Assembly: GCA_025465465.1 (NCBI GenBank)
Contig: JAODND010000035.1
Coordinates: 1 to 64,000 of the forward strand
Direction: 5' to 3'
DNA from: Frankiales bacterium
Lineage (GTDB): Bacteria; Actinomycetota; Actinomycetes; Mycobacteriales; SCTD01
DNA: 64,000 bases
Shown here piece after piece: positions 23,756-31,641 of this stretch. Below the pieces are notes generated by a model, which saw only the letters and a program-made list of their open reading frames with translations, made no database searches and was not told the origin of the DNA. The position numbers and the translations under genes were made by a program. Position 1 is the first letter of the stretch. Every line of letters starts with the position of its first letter.

Positions 23756-26023
23756 GTGAGCGAAAGTTCACCTGGACGAAACCGGGTTCGGCCGTCGCCT
23801 GCCGATAACCCCCAGGTGACGTCGGCGACAGTGAGCTCTGACCTGCTCGCCTCCTCCGCTTTCCCTGCCGTCTTCCAGCCCGGTGGCGTGCGTTCGGTGG
23901 TGCAACCGCTGGTCCGCATCTACGACGGCGCGATCGCCGGCTACGAGGCGCTCGGCCGGGTCGTCGACGACCAGGGCTGCGGGCCTGCCCAGTGGCTCGA
24001 GGCCGCCGAGGCGTACGGCCTGCGCAACGACCTCGAGCTGGCCTTCCTCGCGGCCGCGGCTGCCATCGGCGCACCACCGGGCGGACTCCCGCTGTTCGTC
24101 AACGCGAGTGCCGCGACCCTGCTCGACCCGCGGTTCGAGACCGCGCGGGAGGCACTGCCGGCGCACGTCCTGGAGCTGTCGGAGCACGACCGCATCGAGG
24201 ACTACGCGCAGCTGCTGCCGCGGCTGCGCGCCTGGCAGGCGCAGGGGACGCTGGTCGCCGTCGACGACGTGGGCGCCGGTTACGCAAACATGGCCAGCGT
24301 CCTGCAGCTGCGCCCCGCCTACGTGAAGATCGACCGGTCACTGGTCAACGGGCTGGACCGCGATGCCCGGCGCCGTGCCGTCGTCACCGCGCTGCACACC
24401 CTCGCCAGCTCGTCCGGCGCGCTGTCGGTCGCGGAGGGCGTCGAGCGCCCCGAGGAGCTGACGGTGCTCCGGGACCTCGGCATCGACCTCGCTCAGGGAT
24501 ATCTGCTGGCTCGGCCCGGCGAGCCCTGGCCGGTGCCGGGGGTGCTTGCGCAGGCCACCGCCCCGGCTGCCCTCGACGTGCGGGGTGCCGCCGACGCGCA
24601 CGTGCTCGCGCAGCGCGTCATCGCGGCCTTCTCCAGCGATCCGCAGCTGTTGCCGAGCATCTACCTCGCCCGCGGCGGCCGGCTGCGCTGCATCGCCCGG
24701 CACGGCCAGTCCCTCGTCCTGGACGGCATCGAGGCCGGTATGGGACTGACGGGCACGGCCTACGCCCGCGGCGTCGAGGTGCTCGTCCCGGACGTCACGG
24801 CCGACCCGCGCTACCGGCAGGCCGTCCCCGGTGTGCTCAGTGAGATGGCCGTGCCGTTGCGGGTGGGCGACTCCGTGGTGGGCGTCTTCAACGTCGACGC
24901 CCTCCGTCGCATGACTGATGCCGACATCTCCGACGTACGCCGGGCAGCGCGGGCCCTCGAGGAGCGGCTCGCCGTCGTGGGTGTCGGTGAGGAGAGCGAC
25001 TCGGTGCTGCTCCGGCTCGGGCGGGTCACGCCGGCGGTGGCGCAGGCCCAGTCGCTGCGGGAGCTGGCCAAGCTCAGCGTCCGCGCGGCACTCGAGGTGG
25101 GCGGGTTCGACACCGCCGGCCTCTGGGCCGTCGAGGGCGCGGCGACGGTCCTGGTGGACGCCGCCGGCACCGACGCCGAGCTGCTCCGCTCCCTGGACGA
25201 GTCGTGCATCGGCCCGATGCGCGAGCTCGTCGAGGCGATGGCCTCCTGCTACAGCGGCGGTCAGAACCTCGGCCTCGTGACAGGTCCCACGGCTGTGCTG
25301 AGCGCCGCCGGGGTGCGCGCGCTGTGCGCCGTGCCCCTGCGTGACGGGCGTCGGCTGGCCGGTTTTCTGCTGGTCACCCGGCGGACCGGCGGTTCGGCGG
25401 TGCCGGGCGAGGTCGTGCAGGCGATGGAGCTGCTGGCGCTGCAGATCGGCAGCCGGTCGGCCGCGCTCGCGCGGGTGGCCGAGCTCGAGCACAGCGCGAC
25501 CCGCGACCCGCTGACCGGGATCGCCAACCGGGTGCTGCTCGATGCCCTGCTCGACGACCCGGCTGCGGCGGTCACGGTGACCGGTGGGTGGCTCGCGGTC
25601 CTCGACCTCGACCACTTCAAGGAGGTCAACGACCACTGGGGCCATGCCGCCGGCGACGAGGTGCTGCGGGCGGTCGCCGAGGTCGTCGACACCATGGCCG
25701 GTGACTCGCTCGGGGTGCGCCTCGGCGGCGACGAGTTCGCGCTCGTGCTGCGCAGCTCCGAGCCGCATGAGGCCGTCGCCACGTGCGAGGACGTGCGCCG
25801 CCGGACCCAGCTGCTGCTGCGGCCCTATGGCGCCGATGTCTCGATCGGGGTCGCACGGATCGTCGACGAGCACAGCGTGCGGGCCGCGCTGGTGCACGCG
25901 GACGAGGCGCTCTACCTGCGCAAGCACATCGGTGGGGCCGGCGTCACGATGTGGTCGAGCGCGGACCCGACCGTTCCTGGCCAGCGGCGTCCGCCGCTGG
26001 GAGACCGGCGCACCCGGCGCTGA
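23756..26023 (+). CDS. EAL-GAF-GAF-GGDEF cyclic-di-GMP protein
   Basis: A 755-residue soluble regulator with the catalytic domains in reversed order. The EAL domain (about 45-265) comes first with E64 (YEALGR), N (LFVNAS), ELSEHD, VDDVGAG, KIDRSLV, AEGVE and QGYLLARP, so the phosphodiesterase residues look intact. Two GAF-like domains follow (about 285-410 and 430-570), and then a GGDEF domain with the cyclase motif at 657-661. No transmembrane segment is seen, so the sensed signal is intracellular. The start is uncertain: GTG 23756, or in-frame GTG 23816, which follows a GCCGATAA box. It converges on a second EAL gene 9 nt away. Confidence 0.9.
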   Translation: MSESSPGRNRVRPSPADNPQVTSATVSSDLLASSAFPAVFQPGGVRSVVQPLVRIYDGAIAGYEALGRVVDDQGCGPAQWLEAAEAYGLRNDLELAFLAAAAAIGAPPGGLPLFVNASAATLLDPRFETAREALPAHVLELSEHDRIEDYAQLLPRLRAWQAQGTLVAVDDVGAGYANMASVLQLRPAYVKIDRSLVNGLDRDARRRAVVTALHTLASSSGALSVAEGVERPEELTVLRDLGIDLAQGYLLARPGEPWPVPGVLAQATAPAALDVRGAADAHVLAQRVIAAFSSDPQLLPSIYLARGGRLRCIARHGQSLVLDGIEAGMGLTGTAYARGVEVLVPDVTADPRYRQAVPGVLSEMAVPLRVGDSVVGVFNVDALRRMTDADISDVRRAARALEERLAVVGVGEESDSVLLRLGRVTPAVAQAQSLRELAKLSVRAALEVGGFDTAGLWAVEGAATVLVDAAGTDAELLRSLDESCIGPMRELVEAMASCYSGGQNLGLVTGPTAVLSAAGVRALCAVPLRDGRRLAGFLLVTRRTGGSAVPGEVVQAMELLALQIGSRSAALARVAELEHSATRDPLTGIANRVLLDALLDDPAAAVTVTGGWLAVLDLDHFKEVNDHWGHAAGDEVLRAVAEVVDTMAGDSLGVRLGGDEFALVLRSSEPHEAVATCEDVRRRTQLLLRPYGADVSIGVARIVDEHSVRAALVHADEALYLRKHIGGAGVTMWSSADPTVPGQRRPPLGDRRTRR
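23768..23819. promoter_or_regulatory. 8-bp inverted repeat and GCCGATAA box near the start of the EAL-GGDEF gene
   Basis: TCACCTGG at 23768-23775 is repeated inverted as CCAGGTGA at 23812-23819. Between them lies GCCGATAA (23801-23808), which equals the -10 consensus of FliA/WhiG-type sigma factors, but no matching TAAA element sits 15 nt upstream. The second arm contains GTG 23816, a possible leaderless start. Confidence 0.3.
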
Positions 26024-26032
26024 CAGGCCCTG

Positions 26033-27163
26033 TCAGACCAGGGCGGTGACGAGCGCGTCGATCGTGACGACGCCGGCCACGGAGCCATCGGGCTGCGTGC
26101 AGATGAGCGGGTCCAGGCGATAGCGCTCGGGGCGCTCCATGCCCCGGCACAGCGCGGCCCGCAGCGTCGTCGCCGTCGGGATCGAGGTGACGGGCCGGGT
26201 CCACCCGCTCGGGCCGGTGCCCGCGGTGTTGCGCAGCCACATCGACTCGACCGCGTGGCTGCTGTCCACGAGCAGTGCGACGTCGGGGAGGTGATCGGCG
26301 AGGAAGCCCACGGCGGCGACGTTCGGCGCCGCCGGCACGGCGACCACAAGGCTGCCGACCTGCCGCTCGGCCCGGCTGCGGGTCGCGAGCATCGTCGCTG
26401 CCTCCGGCGGCACCTGCGCCCACCCGAACTGCGGGCGGCCGAGCAGGTAGCCCTGACCGAGGTGCACGTCGAGTGAGAGCAGCGTGCTCAGCTCGTCGAG
26501 CTGCTCGACGCCCTCGGCGAGCAGCGCTCCGCCGACCCGCTCCGTGAAGGCACTGAGGAGCTCCGCGACGGCCATCCGGGCGGGGTCCTCGTGCAGCCGG
26601 GCAACCAGCGACCGGTCGATCTTGACGATCTCGGGACGCAGCTCCACGACCTGGCGCAGACCTGACCAGCCGGCGCCGACGTCGTCCAGGGCGAGCAGGC
26701 CGCCCGCCTCACGCACCGTGTCGAGCCGACGGCGCAGCCGCGACAGGTTGTCGACGTGCTGGTGCTCGGTGAGCTCGAGGACCACCCCGGTGAGGTCCCC
26801 GGCGGCGGTCAGGGTGGACCAGACCGGGCCACCCAGGAGCAGCTTCGGGCTGACGTTGATCGACAGCCAGCAGTCGGGCGGCAGTGCGGTGCGGGAGTCG
26901 AGGGCCTGCTGGAGGAGCAGTGACTCGAGCTCTGCGAGTCGCCCGATGCCGTCCGCCGCTGCGAACCACGCGCCGGGGGTCCGGTGGCCGCTGCCGAAGC
27001 GGGCCAGGGCCTCATAACCGACGACGACGCCCCGGTCGAGGTCGACCACCGGCTGGTAGGCGAGCCGGGGCTCGGCCATGCCGGCCAGGATCTTCTTCAC
27101 GTCGAGGACGTAGTTCGGGCTGCCGTCCGTGGTCAAGGCGCGGGTGGTCTGCGCAGGCGTCAT
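26033..27163 (-). CDS. EAL-domain cyclic-di-GMP phosphodiesterase
   Basis: A 376-residue soluble protein. The EAL domain (about 25-265) has E51 (GYEALARF), SINVSPKLLL, LELTEHQHVD, LDDVGAGWSG, KIDRSLV, LLAEGVEQL and GQGYLLGRPQFGW, so the metal and substrate residues appear complete. The remaining ~110 residues form a second domain (SLVVAVPAAPNVAAVGFLADHLP and IPTATTLRAALCRGM) that resembles a CBS- or sensor-like module but that I cannot name. The start is ATG 27163 with AGGAG 6 nt upstream; the open frame continues to 27247 without homology. It faces the EAL-GGDEF gene tail to tail. Confidence 0.88.
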   Translation of the reverse strand: MTPAQTTRALTTDGSPNYVLDVKKILAGMAEPRLAYQPVVDLDRGVVVGYEALARFGSGHRTPGAWFAAADGIGRLAELESLLLQQALDSRTALPPDCWLSINVSPKLLLGGPVWSTLTAAGDLTGVVLELTEHQHVDNLSRLRRRLDTVREAGGLLALDDVGAGWSGLRQVVELRPEIVKIDRSLVARLHEDPARMAVAELLSAFTERVGGALLAEGVEQLDELSTLLSLDVHLGQGYLLGRPQFGWAQVPPEAATMLATRSRAERQVGSLVVAVPAAPNVAAVGFLADHLPDVALLVDSSHAVESMWLRNTAGTGPSGWTRPVTSIPTATTLRAALCRGMERPERYRLDPLICTQPDGSVAGVVTIDALVTALV

Positions 27164-27350
27164 CCGTGCTCCTATGGGGGAAGTGAGCAAACCGGAGCCT
27201 GGCGGCATTCGGTCCTGCGCGCTAGGCCTGCTGGGACCAGTTGCCATGGCTATTCATGATGATGACGGGGTGGCCCGCTCCGGCGTCCGCCGTGCGGCGT
27301 TCCCCCGATCGGGCCGTCGCGGGAGGTCCGGAGTCACTAGGGTGTGCGCC

Positions 27351-27695
27351 GTGGTGCGCGCCGTACGCAATGCCCTCGTGCTGTCGTTCGTGGCAGAGGT
27401 CCTCGCGCTGCTCACGGGTCGGCTGCCGTGGCCGTCGCTGCTCGTGGTGCTCGCGAGCGCGTCCTACCTCGTCGAGGCCTTCGACGGCTGGCGCGAGGAG
27501 CGCACCGCAGCCCGGCGACCGGCCCGGCAACCGGTCCAGCGACCGGCTCCGGCGCTGGATGCGGCGACCAGCGTGAGCCTGGCGGTGGTCGGGACCCGTG
27601 GCCTCACCGTGCTCCCCCGGCCGCGCGACCACGTGGACGTCCCCGACGTCGGCGCGCCGGCCGACGAAGCGGACAAGCTGCTCCAGCGGGTGTAG
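27351..27695 (+). CDS. Small membrane protein of unknown function
   Basis: A 114-residue protein with two hydrophobic helices close together (NALVLSFVAEVLALLTG, WPSLLVVLASASYLVEAF), then a basic, proline-rich linker (ARRPARQPVQRPAP) and a short soluble tail. I see no family signature. The start is one of three in-frame GTGs (27342, 27351, 27354); none has a good ribosome site, so the boundary is weak. It lies upstream of the glycosyltransferase operon with a 111-nt gap, and the 187 nt to the divergent EAL gene hold no other gene. Confidence 0.5.
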   Translation: MVRAVRNALVLSFVAEVLALLTGRLPWPSLLVVLASASYLVEAFDGWREERTAARRPARQPVQRPAPALDAATSVSLAVVGTRGLTVLPRPRDHVDVPDVGAPADEADKLLQRV

Positions 27696-27806
27696 CCACC
27701 AGACCCACGAAGCCGAGCGTGGCGTCATCTGGGCTTCGGGAACCGTTCAGCTCACACACATCACGGCGTGTCCGGATCGCCGGGTTGGCCGCCGCACGCT
27801 GGGCGC

Positions 27807-28904
27807 ATGCGTGTTGCTGTGATCACCGAGTCCTTCCTCCCGCAGGTCAACGGCGTCACCAACTCCGTGCTGCGCGTCTGCGAGCAGCTCACCCAGCGCG
27901 GTCACGAGGCACTGGTGATCGCGCCCGGCCCGGGTCCCGTCGACTACCAGGGCGTCCCGGTCATCCGCACGCCGTCCTTCAGCCTCCCCGGCTACCGCGA
28001 CTTCCGGCTCGCCCGGCCGTGGGGAGCCATGACCGAGACACTGCGCAGCTTCGACCCCGACGTCGTGCACCTCGCCTCACCTGTGGCGCTGGGTGCGCAA
28101 GGCGCGTTCGTCGCTCGCAGACTGGGCGTCCCCGTCGTGGCGGTCTACCAGACCGATCTGGCCGGGTTCGCCTCCCGCTACCACCTCGGCTCGAGCGAGA
28201 TGGCCATCTGGAGCTGGCTCCGGACCATCCACGATGCCGCGGCCCGGACCCTTGCCCCGAGCCGGGCGGCGGTCGACCAGCTGCAGGACAACGGCGTCGA
28301 GCGGGTCACGCGCTGGGCCCGGGGCGTCGACCTGCGGCGGTTCCACCCGGGGCGTCGCGACCGCAGTCTCCGAACGCGCTTCGCCCCTGACGGCCAAGTG
28401 GTCATCGGGTACGTCGGAAGGCTCGCCCACGAGAAGGAGCTCGCGCTGCTGGCACCGGTCCAGGACCTGCCAGGAGCACGCCTCGTGATCGCCGGAGACG
28501 GTCCCGCACGCAAGCAGCTCGAGCGTCTGCTGCCGCGCGCCGAGTTCCTCGGGTTCAAGTCAGGGGCGGAGCTCGCCACGACCTTCGCCAGCCTCGACGT
28601 CTTCGTGCACCCCGGGTCGCACGAGACGTTCTGCCAGGCGGCGCAGGAAGCGCTCTCGAGCGGCGTACCGCTGGTCGGTCCGCGCGCGGGCGGGTTGCTC
28701 GACCTGGTGGTCGATGGCCACAACGGGCTGTCGTTCGCCCCGGGTTCGCAGCTCGACCTGGCGGAACAGGTCGGGCGACTGGTCGCAGATCCCTTGCTCC
28801 GCAGGCGATTGCGGGGCCAGGCCCGGCTCTCCGTGCAGGGACGCAGTTGGGACGTGATCGGCAGCGAGCTGGTCGGCCACTACCAGGAGGTGCTTGCCGC
28901 ATGA
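27807..28904 (+). CDS. GT4-family glycosyltransferase (MgtA/PimB-like)
   Basis: A 365-residue GT-B glycosyltransferase resembling the actinobacterial alpha-mannosyltransferases (MgtA-type). The N-terminal domain begins VAVITESFLPQVNGVTNSVLR, which is characteristic of this group. The C-terminal nucleotide-sugar domain has IGYVGRLAHEKEL, IAGDGP and the E-x7-E region in HETFCQAAQEALSSGVPLV. A GDP-mannose donor and lipid acceptor would fit the family but are inferred. The start is ATG 27807. Its last codons overlap the next glycosyltransferase by ATGA. Confidence 0.88.
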   Translation: MRVAVITESFLPQVNGVTNSVLRVCEQLTQRGHEALVIAPGPGPVDYQGVPVIRTPSFSLPGYRDFRLARPWGAMTETLRSFDPDVVHLASPVALGAQGAFVARRLGVPVVAVYQTDLAGFASRYHLGSSEMAIWSWLRTIHDAAARTLAPSRAAVDQLQDNGVERVTRWARGVDLRRFHPGRRDRSLRTRFAPDGQVVIGYVGRLAHEKELALLAPVQDLPGARLVIAGDGPARKQLERLLPRAEFLGFKSGAELATTFASLDVFVHPGSHETFCQAAQEALSSGVPLVGPRAGGLLDLVVDGHNGLSFAPGSQLDLAEQVGRLVADPLLRRRLRGQARLSVQGRSWDVIGSELVGHYQEVLAA

Positions 28905-30004
28905 GCCGCATCGTGCAGGTCGCCAACTTCGTCACCCCCATCTCGGGAGGGCTGCGGACGACCTTGCGGCACCTCGCGGACGGCTATGCCGCAGAGGGCC
29001 ACGAGGTCGTCCAGGTGGTCCCTGGCGACCGGGAATCCGTCGAGCACACCCCCTGGGGCAGCAGGGTCGTCGTCGAGGGGACGCTGCTGCCCGGCACGGG
29101 CTATCGCGTCGTGACGCAGGTGCGTCGCCTCGAGCGCCGGCTCGCGGACCTCCAGCCGGACCGCCTCGAGGTGCACGACCGGACGACGCTGCGCGGCCTC
29201 GGCAGCTGGGCGGCCCAAGAGGGGGTTCCGTCGCTCGTGGTGAGCCACGAGCGCCTGGACGTCTGGCTGCAGCAGTGGCTGCCCCGGCGGGCGCCGCTGG
29301 CTCGCGCGGCCGACCGCTCGAACGCCGCTCTGGCCGCGTCCTTCGACGGGGTGCTGTGCACGACGGCCTGGGCGGCCGAGGAGTTCACCCGGCTGGGCGT
29401 CCGCAACCTCTGGCAGGTGCCGCTCGGTGTCGACCTCGCCGGCTTCCCGCCTCGCCTGCACCGCGCCGAGGGGCAGGAGCTGCTGGTCGTGATGGCCAGC
29501 CGGCTGTCCCGCGAGAAGCGGCCGGACCTCGCAGTCGGCGCGGTGCGCGAGCTGGTGCGTCGCGGGCACCGGGTCCGGATGATCGTCGCAGGTGACGGGG
29601 CGCTGCGCGCGTCGTTGCAGAAGGCGTCGCGGGACCTGCCCATCCACTGGCTCGGGTTCGTCTCCGACCGTGCGGAGCTGGCCGCGCTGCTCGCCGCCGC
29701 CGACGTCGCCCTCGCCCCAGGCCCCGTCGAGACCTTCGGGCTGGCAGCCCTCGAGGCGCTGGCCTGCGGGACGCCCGTCGTCGTCAACCGGCACTCGGCG
29801 CTGCCCTCGGTCGTCGGCAGCGCCGGGCGGGCGGCCGCCAGCAGCGCCTGGGTGTTCGCCGACTGCGTCGAGGAGCTGCTCGCCGTCGAAGAGCTCGACC
29901 GGCGTGCGGCGGCCCGCGCCAGGGCGGAGGCGTTCTCCTGGGACGCGACCGTCCAGGGCTTCCTGGGGGTGCACGGGCTCGTCGCCGAGCGGCTCGCGGC
30001 GTGA
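28901..30004 (+). CDS. GT4-family glycosyltransferase
   Basis: A 367-residue GT-B enzyme. The N-terminus IVQVANFVTPISGGLRTTLRHL shows the glycine-rich acceptor-domain loop. The C-terminal domain carries VMASRLSREKRPDLAV, IVAGDGALR and the E-x7-E motif ETFGLAALEALACGTPVVV. It is coupled to the first glycosyltransferase (ATGA) and to the SGNH hydrolase (GTGA), so the three form one translational unit. Its acceptor is unknown; an envelope glycolipid or glycoconjugate is the likely product of the pair. Confidence 0.88.
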   Translation: MSRIVQVANFVTPISGGLRTTLRHLADGYAAEGHEVVQVVPGDRESVEHTPWGSRVVVEGTLLPGTGYRVVTQVRRLERRLADLQPDRLEVHDRTTLRGLGSWAAQEGVPSLVVSHERLDVWLQQWLPRRAPLARAADRSNAALAASFDGVLCTTAWAAEEFTRLGVRNLWQVPLGVDLAGFPPRLHRAEGQELLVVMASRLSREKRPDLAVGAVRELVRRGHRVRMIVAGDGALRASLQKASRDLPIHWLGFVSDRAELAALLAAADVALAPGPVETFGLAALEALACGTPVVVNRHSALPSVVGSAGRAAASSAWVFADCVEELLAVEELDRRAAARARAEAFSWDATVQGFLGVHGLVAERLAA

Positions 30005-30678
30005 GCGGGCTGCTCGCCCTCGGGGACAGCTTCACCTGTGGGGAAGGTGTCGGGGTCCACGTCCCGCTCGCCTCGACCTGGGCAGGGGTGCTGGCCACCG
30101 CTCTCGGGCTCGAGCACCGCTCGCTCGCGGTGGCAGGGTCGCGGGTCAGGGACGTCGTCTCGGGCCAGCTGCCTGCTGCCGGCGAGGCCGACGTGAGCAC
30201 CCTGATCGTGGGCCTCAACGACGTCGCCCGCAGCGGCTTCGACGCGACCGCTGTGCGGGAGGGGCTGCGCACAGCGGTGCACCACCTCGCCGACCGGGCG
30301 GACACCGTGGTCGTGGGGCGCTTGCACGACCCGTCGCGGATGCTCTGGATGCCGATGCCGCTGCGCTCCCTCGTGCGGCGCCGGCTCGAGCAGCTGAACG
30401 CGGCGGTCGACCAGGCCGCCGAGCGTCCCGGGGTCGTCGTCGTCGACCTGGCCGCCATCCCGGAGCTGCAGCACCCGGCGGGGTGGGCCGTCGACCGCGT
30501 GCACCCGTCCGCCACCGGCCACCGGGCACTGGCCCGAGCCGCAGCGGCTGCGCTCGGCCACGACCTGCCCACCGCCGAGGACCTGGGTCGGGCGCCCGGT
30601 CTCGCGCGCCGGGTGGCGTGGACCACGCGGCACGGAGCGCCCTACCTCGCAGGTCAGCTCATCGGACGCTGGACCTGA
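30001..30678 (+). CDS. SGNH/GDSL-family hydrolase
   Basis: A 225-residue SGNH hydrolase. Block I is LLALGDSFTCGEG, with the nucleophile Ser about residue 10; block III is IVGLNDVARSG (the Asn); block V is DRVHPSATGH with the Asp-His pair. There is no signal peptide. Following two glycosyltransferases, it could deacylate or deacetylate their product; this is inference. The start is GTG 30001. The 3' end overlaps the convergent patatin-like gene by 20 nt. Confidence 0.87.
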   Translation: MSGLLALGDSFTCGEGVGVHVPLASTWAGVLATALGLEHRSLAVAGSRVRDVVSGQLPAAGEADVSTLIVGLNDVARSGFDATAVREGLRTAVHHLADRADTVVVGRLHDPSRMLWMPMPLRSLVRRRLEQLNAAVDQAAERPGVVVVDLAAIPELQHPAGWAVDRVHPSATGHRALARAAAAALGHDLPTAEDLGRAPGLARRVAWTTRHGAPYLAGQLIGRWT

Positions 30679-31573
30679 GGCCCAGCTGGGCCGCGATGCG
30701 GCCGGCCTCGAGCAGTGCCACTGACTGCGAGAAGTCGCGCGGCCCGCGAGGCACTTCCGCCAGCAGCCCGGCACCCCACGCATCGGCGATGTGGGCGACG
30801 ACCCGCACCCGGGGATCCTCAAGGGCCGGGCCGACCGTTGCGCGGTTCGCGACCGCGCGCGCGACCGTGAACGCGCGCAGCACGACATCGAGCGGGCCCG
30901 TGCTGCCGTCGACCGGTGGGACGTAGTCGCCGCGGCCGAGGTCGCCGACGCGGCACGCCCCGGTCCCGCAGGTCACCGGCGCCAGCCCGCAGTCGAGCAC
31001 CACCACCAGGTCGTCGGGCCCCGCGTCCTCGAGGGCGCGCGCCACGGGGACACCCGCGACGACACCGCCGTCGACGTGCAGATGCCCGTCCGGCAGCCGC
31101 ACCGGTGGCAGCAGCCCGGGCAGCGCGCAGCTGGCCACCAGGGTGTCGACGACCGGTCCGCTGACGTGATGGCGCGCCTGCGCGCAGTCGAGGCAGGTGG
31201 TGGTCACCGTGAGAGGTACGGCGAGCTCGGACAGGTCGTGGGCGCGCACGTTGCTCTCGACGAGCCGGCGCAGCGGTCGGCTGTCGAGCACGCCCTGCCG
31301 GTGCCGCAGCACGGCGGGCAGGCCACGAACGTGGTGGCGCCAGGTGGGGGCGAGGACCGAGTTGCTGCTGCCGTCCGTCCACCAGGTCGCGAGCTCGCCG
31401 GCCCGGGCCAGGTCGGGCTGGGCCGCCAGGAAGGCCGCGTTGAGAGCGCCGGCGGAGCAGCCGTACAGCGCGTCAGGGACGAGTCCCTCCTGGAGCAGCC
31501 CGAGCAGCGCTCCGGCCTGGTAGGCGCCCATGGCGCCGCCGCCGCCGAGCACGAACCTGGTGCGGGCCACCAC
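30659..31573 (-). CDS. Patatin-like phospholipase
   Basis: A 304-residue patatin-family acyl hydrolase. The oxyanion loop FVLGGGGAMGAYQ is at residues 7-19, the nucleophile S40 is in YGCSAGALNAA, and D168 in HVDGGV completes the catalytic dyad. The start was set at GTG 31573, because GGAG lies 6 nt upstream; GTG 31579 and 31570 are also in frame. There is no signal peptide, so it should act on intracellular lipids. It overlaps the SGNH hydrolase gene tail to tail and stands apart from the flavoprotein gene upstream. Confidence 0.88.
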   Translation of the reverse strand: MVARTRFVLGGGGAMGAYQAGALLGLLQEGLVPDALYGCSAGALNAAFLAAQPDLARAGELATWWTDGSSNSVLAPTWRHHVRGLPAVLRHRQGVLDSRPLRRLVESNVRAHDLSELAVPLTVTTTCLDCAQARHHVSGPVVDTLVASCALPGLLPPVRLPDGHLHVDGGVVAGVPVARALEDAGPDDLVVVLDCGLAPVTCGTGACRVGDLGRGDYVPPVDGSTGPLDVVLRAFTVARAVANRATVGPALEDPRVRVVAHIADAWGAGLLAEVPRGPRDFSQSVALLEAGRIAAQLGLRSSVR

Positions 31574-31622
31574 TGCCACCTCCGAAGGACACCTGGAGGC
31601 TAAGCGGCGGTCACCGGCTCTT

Positions 31623-31641
31623 CACCTGAGTTCGTCAGGTG
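31623..31641. terminator. Small hairpin at the end of the flavoprotein gene
   Basis: CACCTGA, a 5-nt loop, then TCAGGTG: a 7-bp perfect stem that includes the stop codon of the minus-strand flavoprotein (31635-31637). There is no U-tract, so a terminator or a 3' stabilising role is only possible. Confidence 0.35.

Noticed and set aside
23763..23808. Complete FliA/WhiG promoter (AAAGTT and GCCGATAA)
   Set aside because: The spacing is 32 nt instead of about 15, so only the -10-like box is reported.
27164..27350. Possible cyclic-di-GMP riboswitch before the EAL or small membrane-protein gene (GCAAACC seen at 27187)
   Set aside because: The ACGCAAAGCC and tetraloop-receptor parts of the GEMM-I motif are missing, and I cannot draw the required stems.
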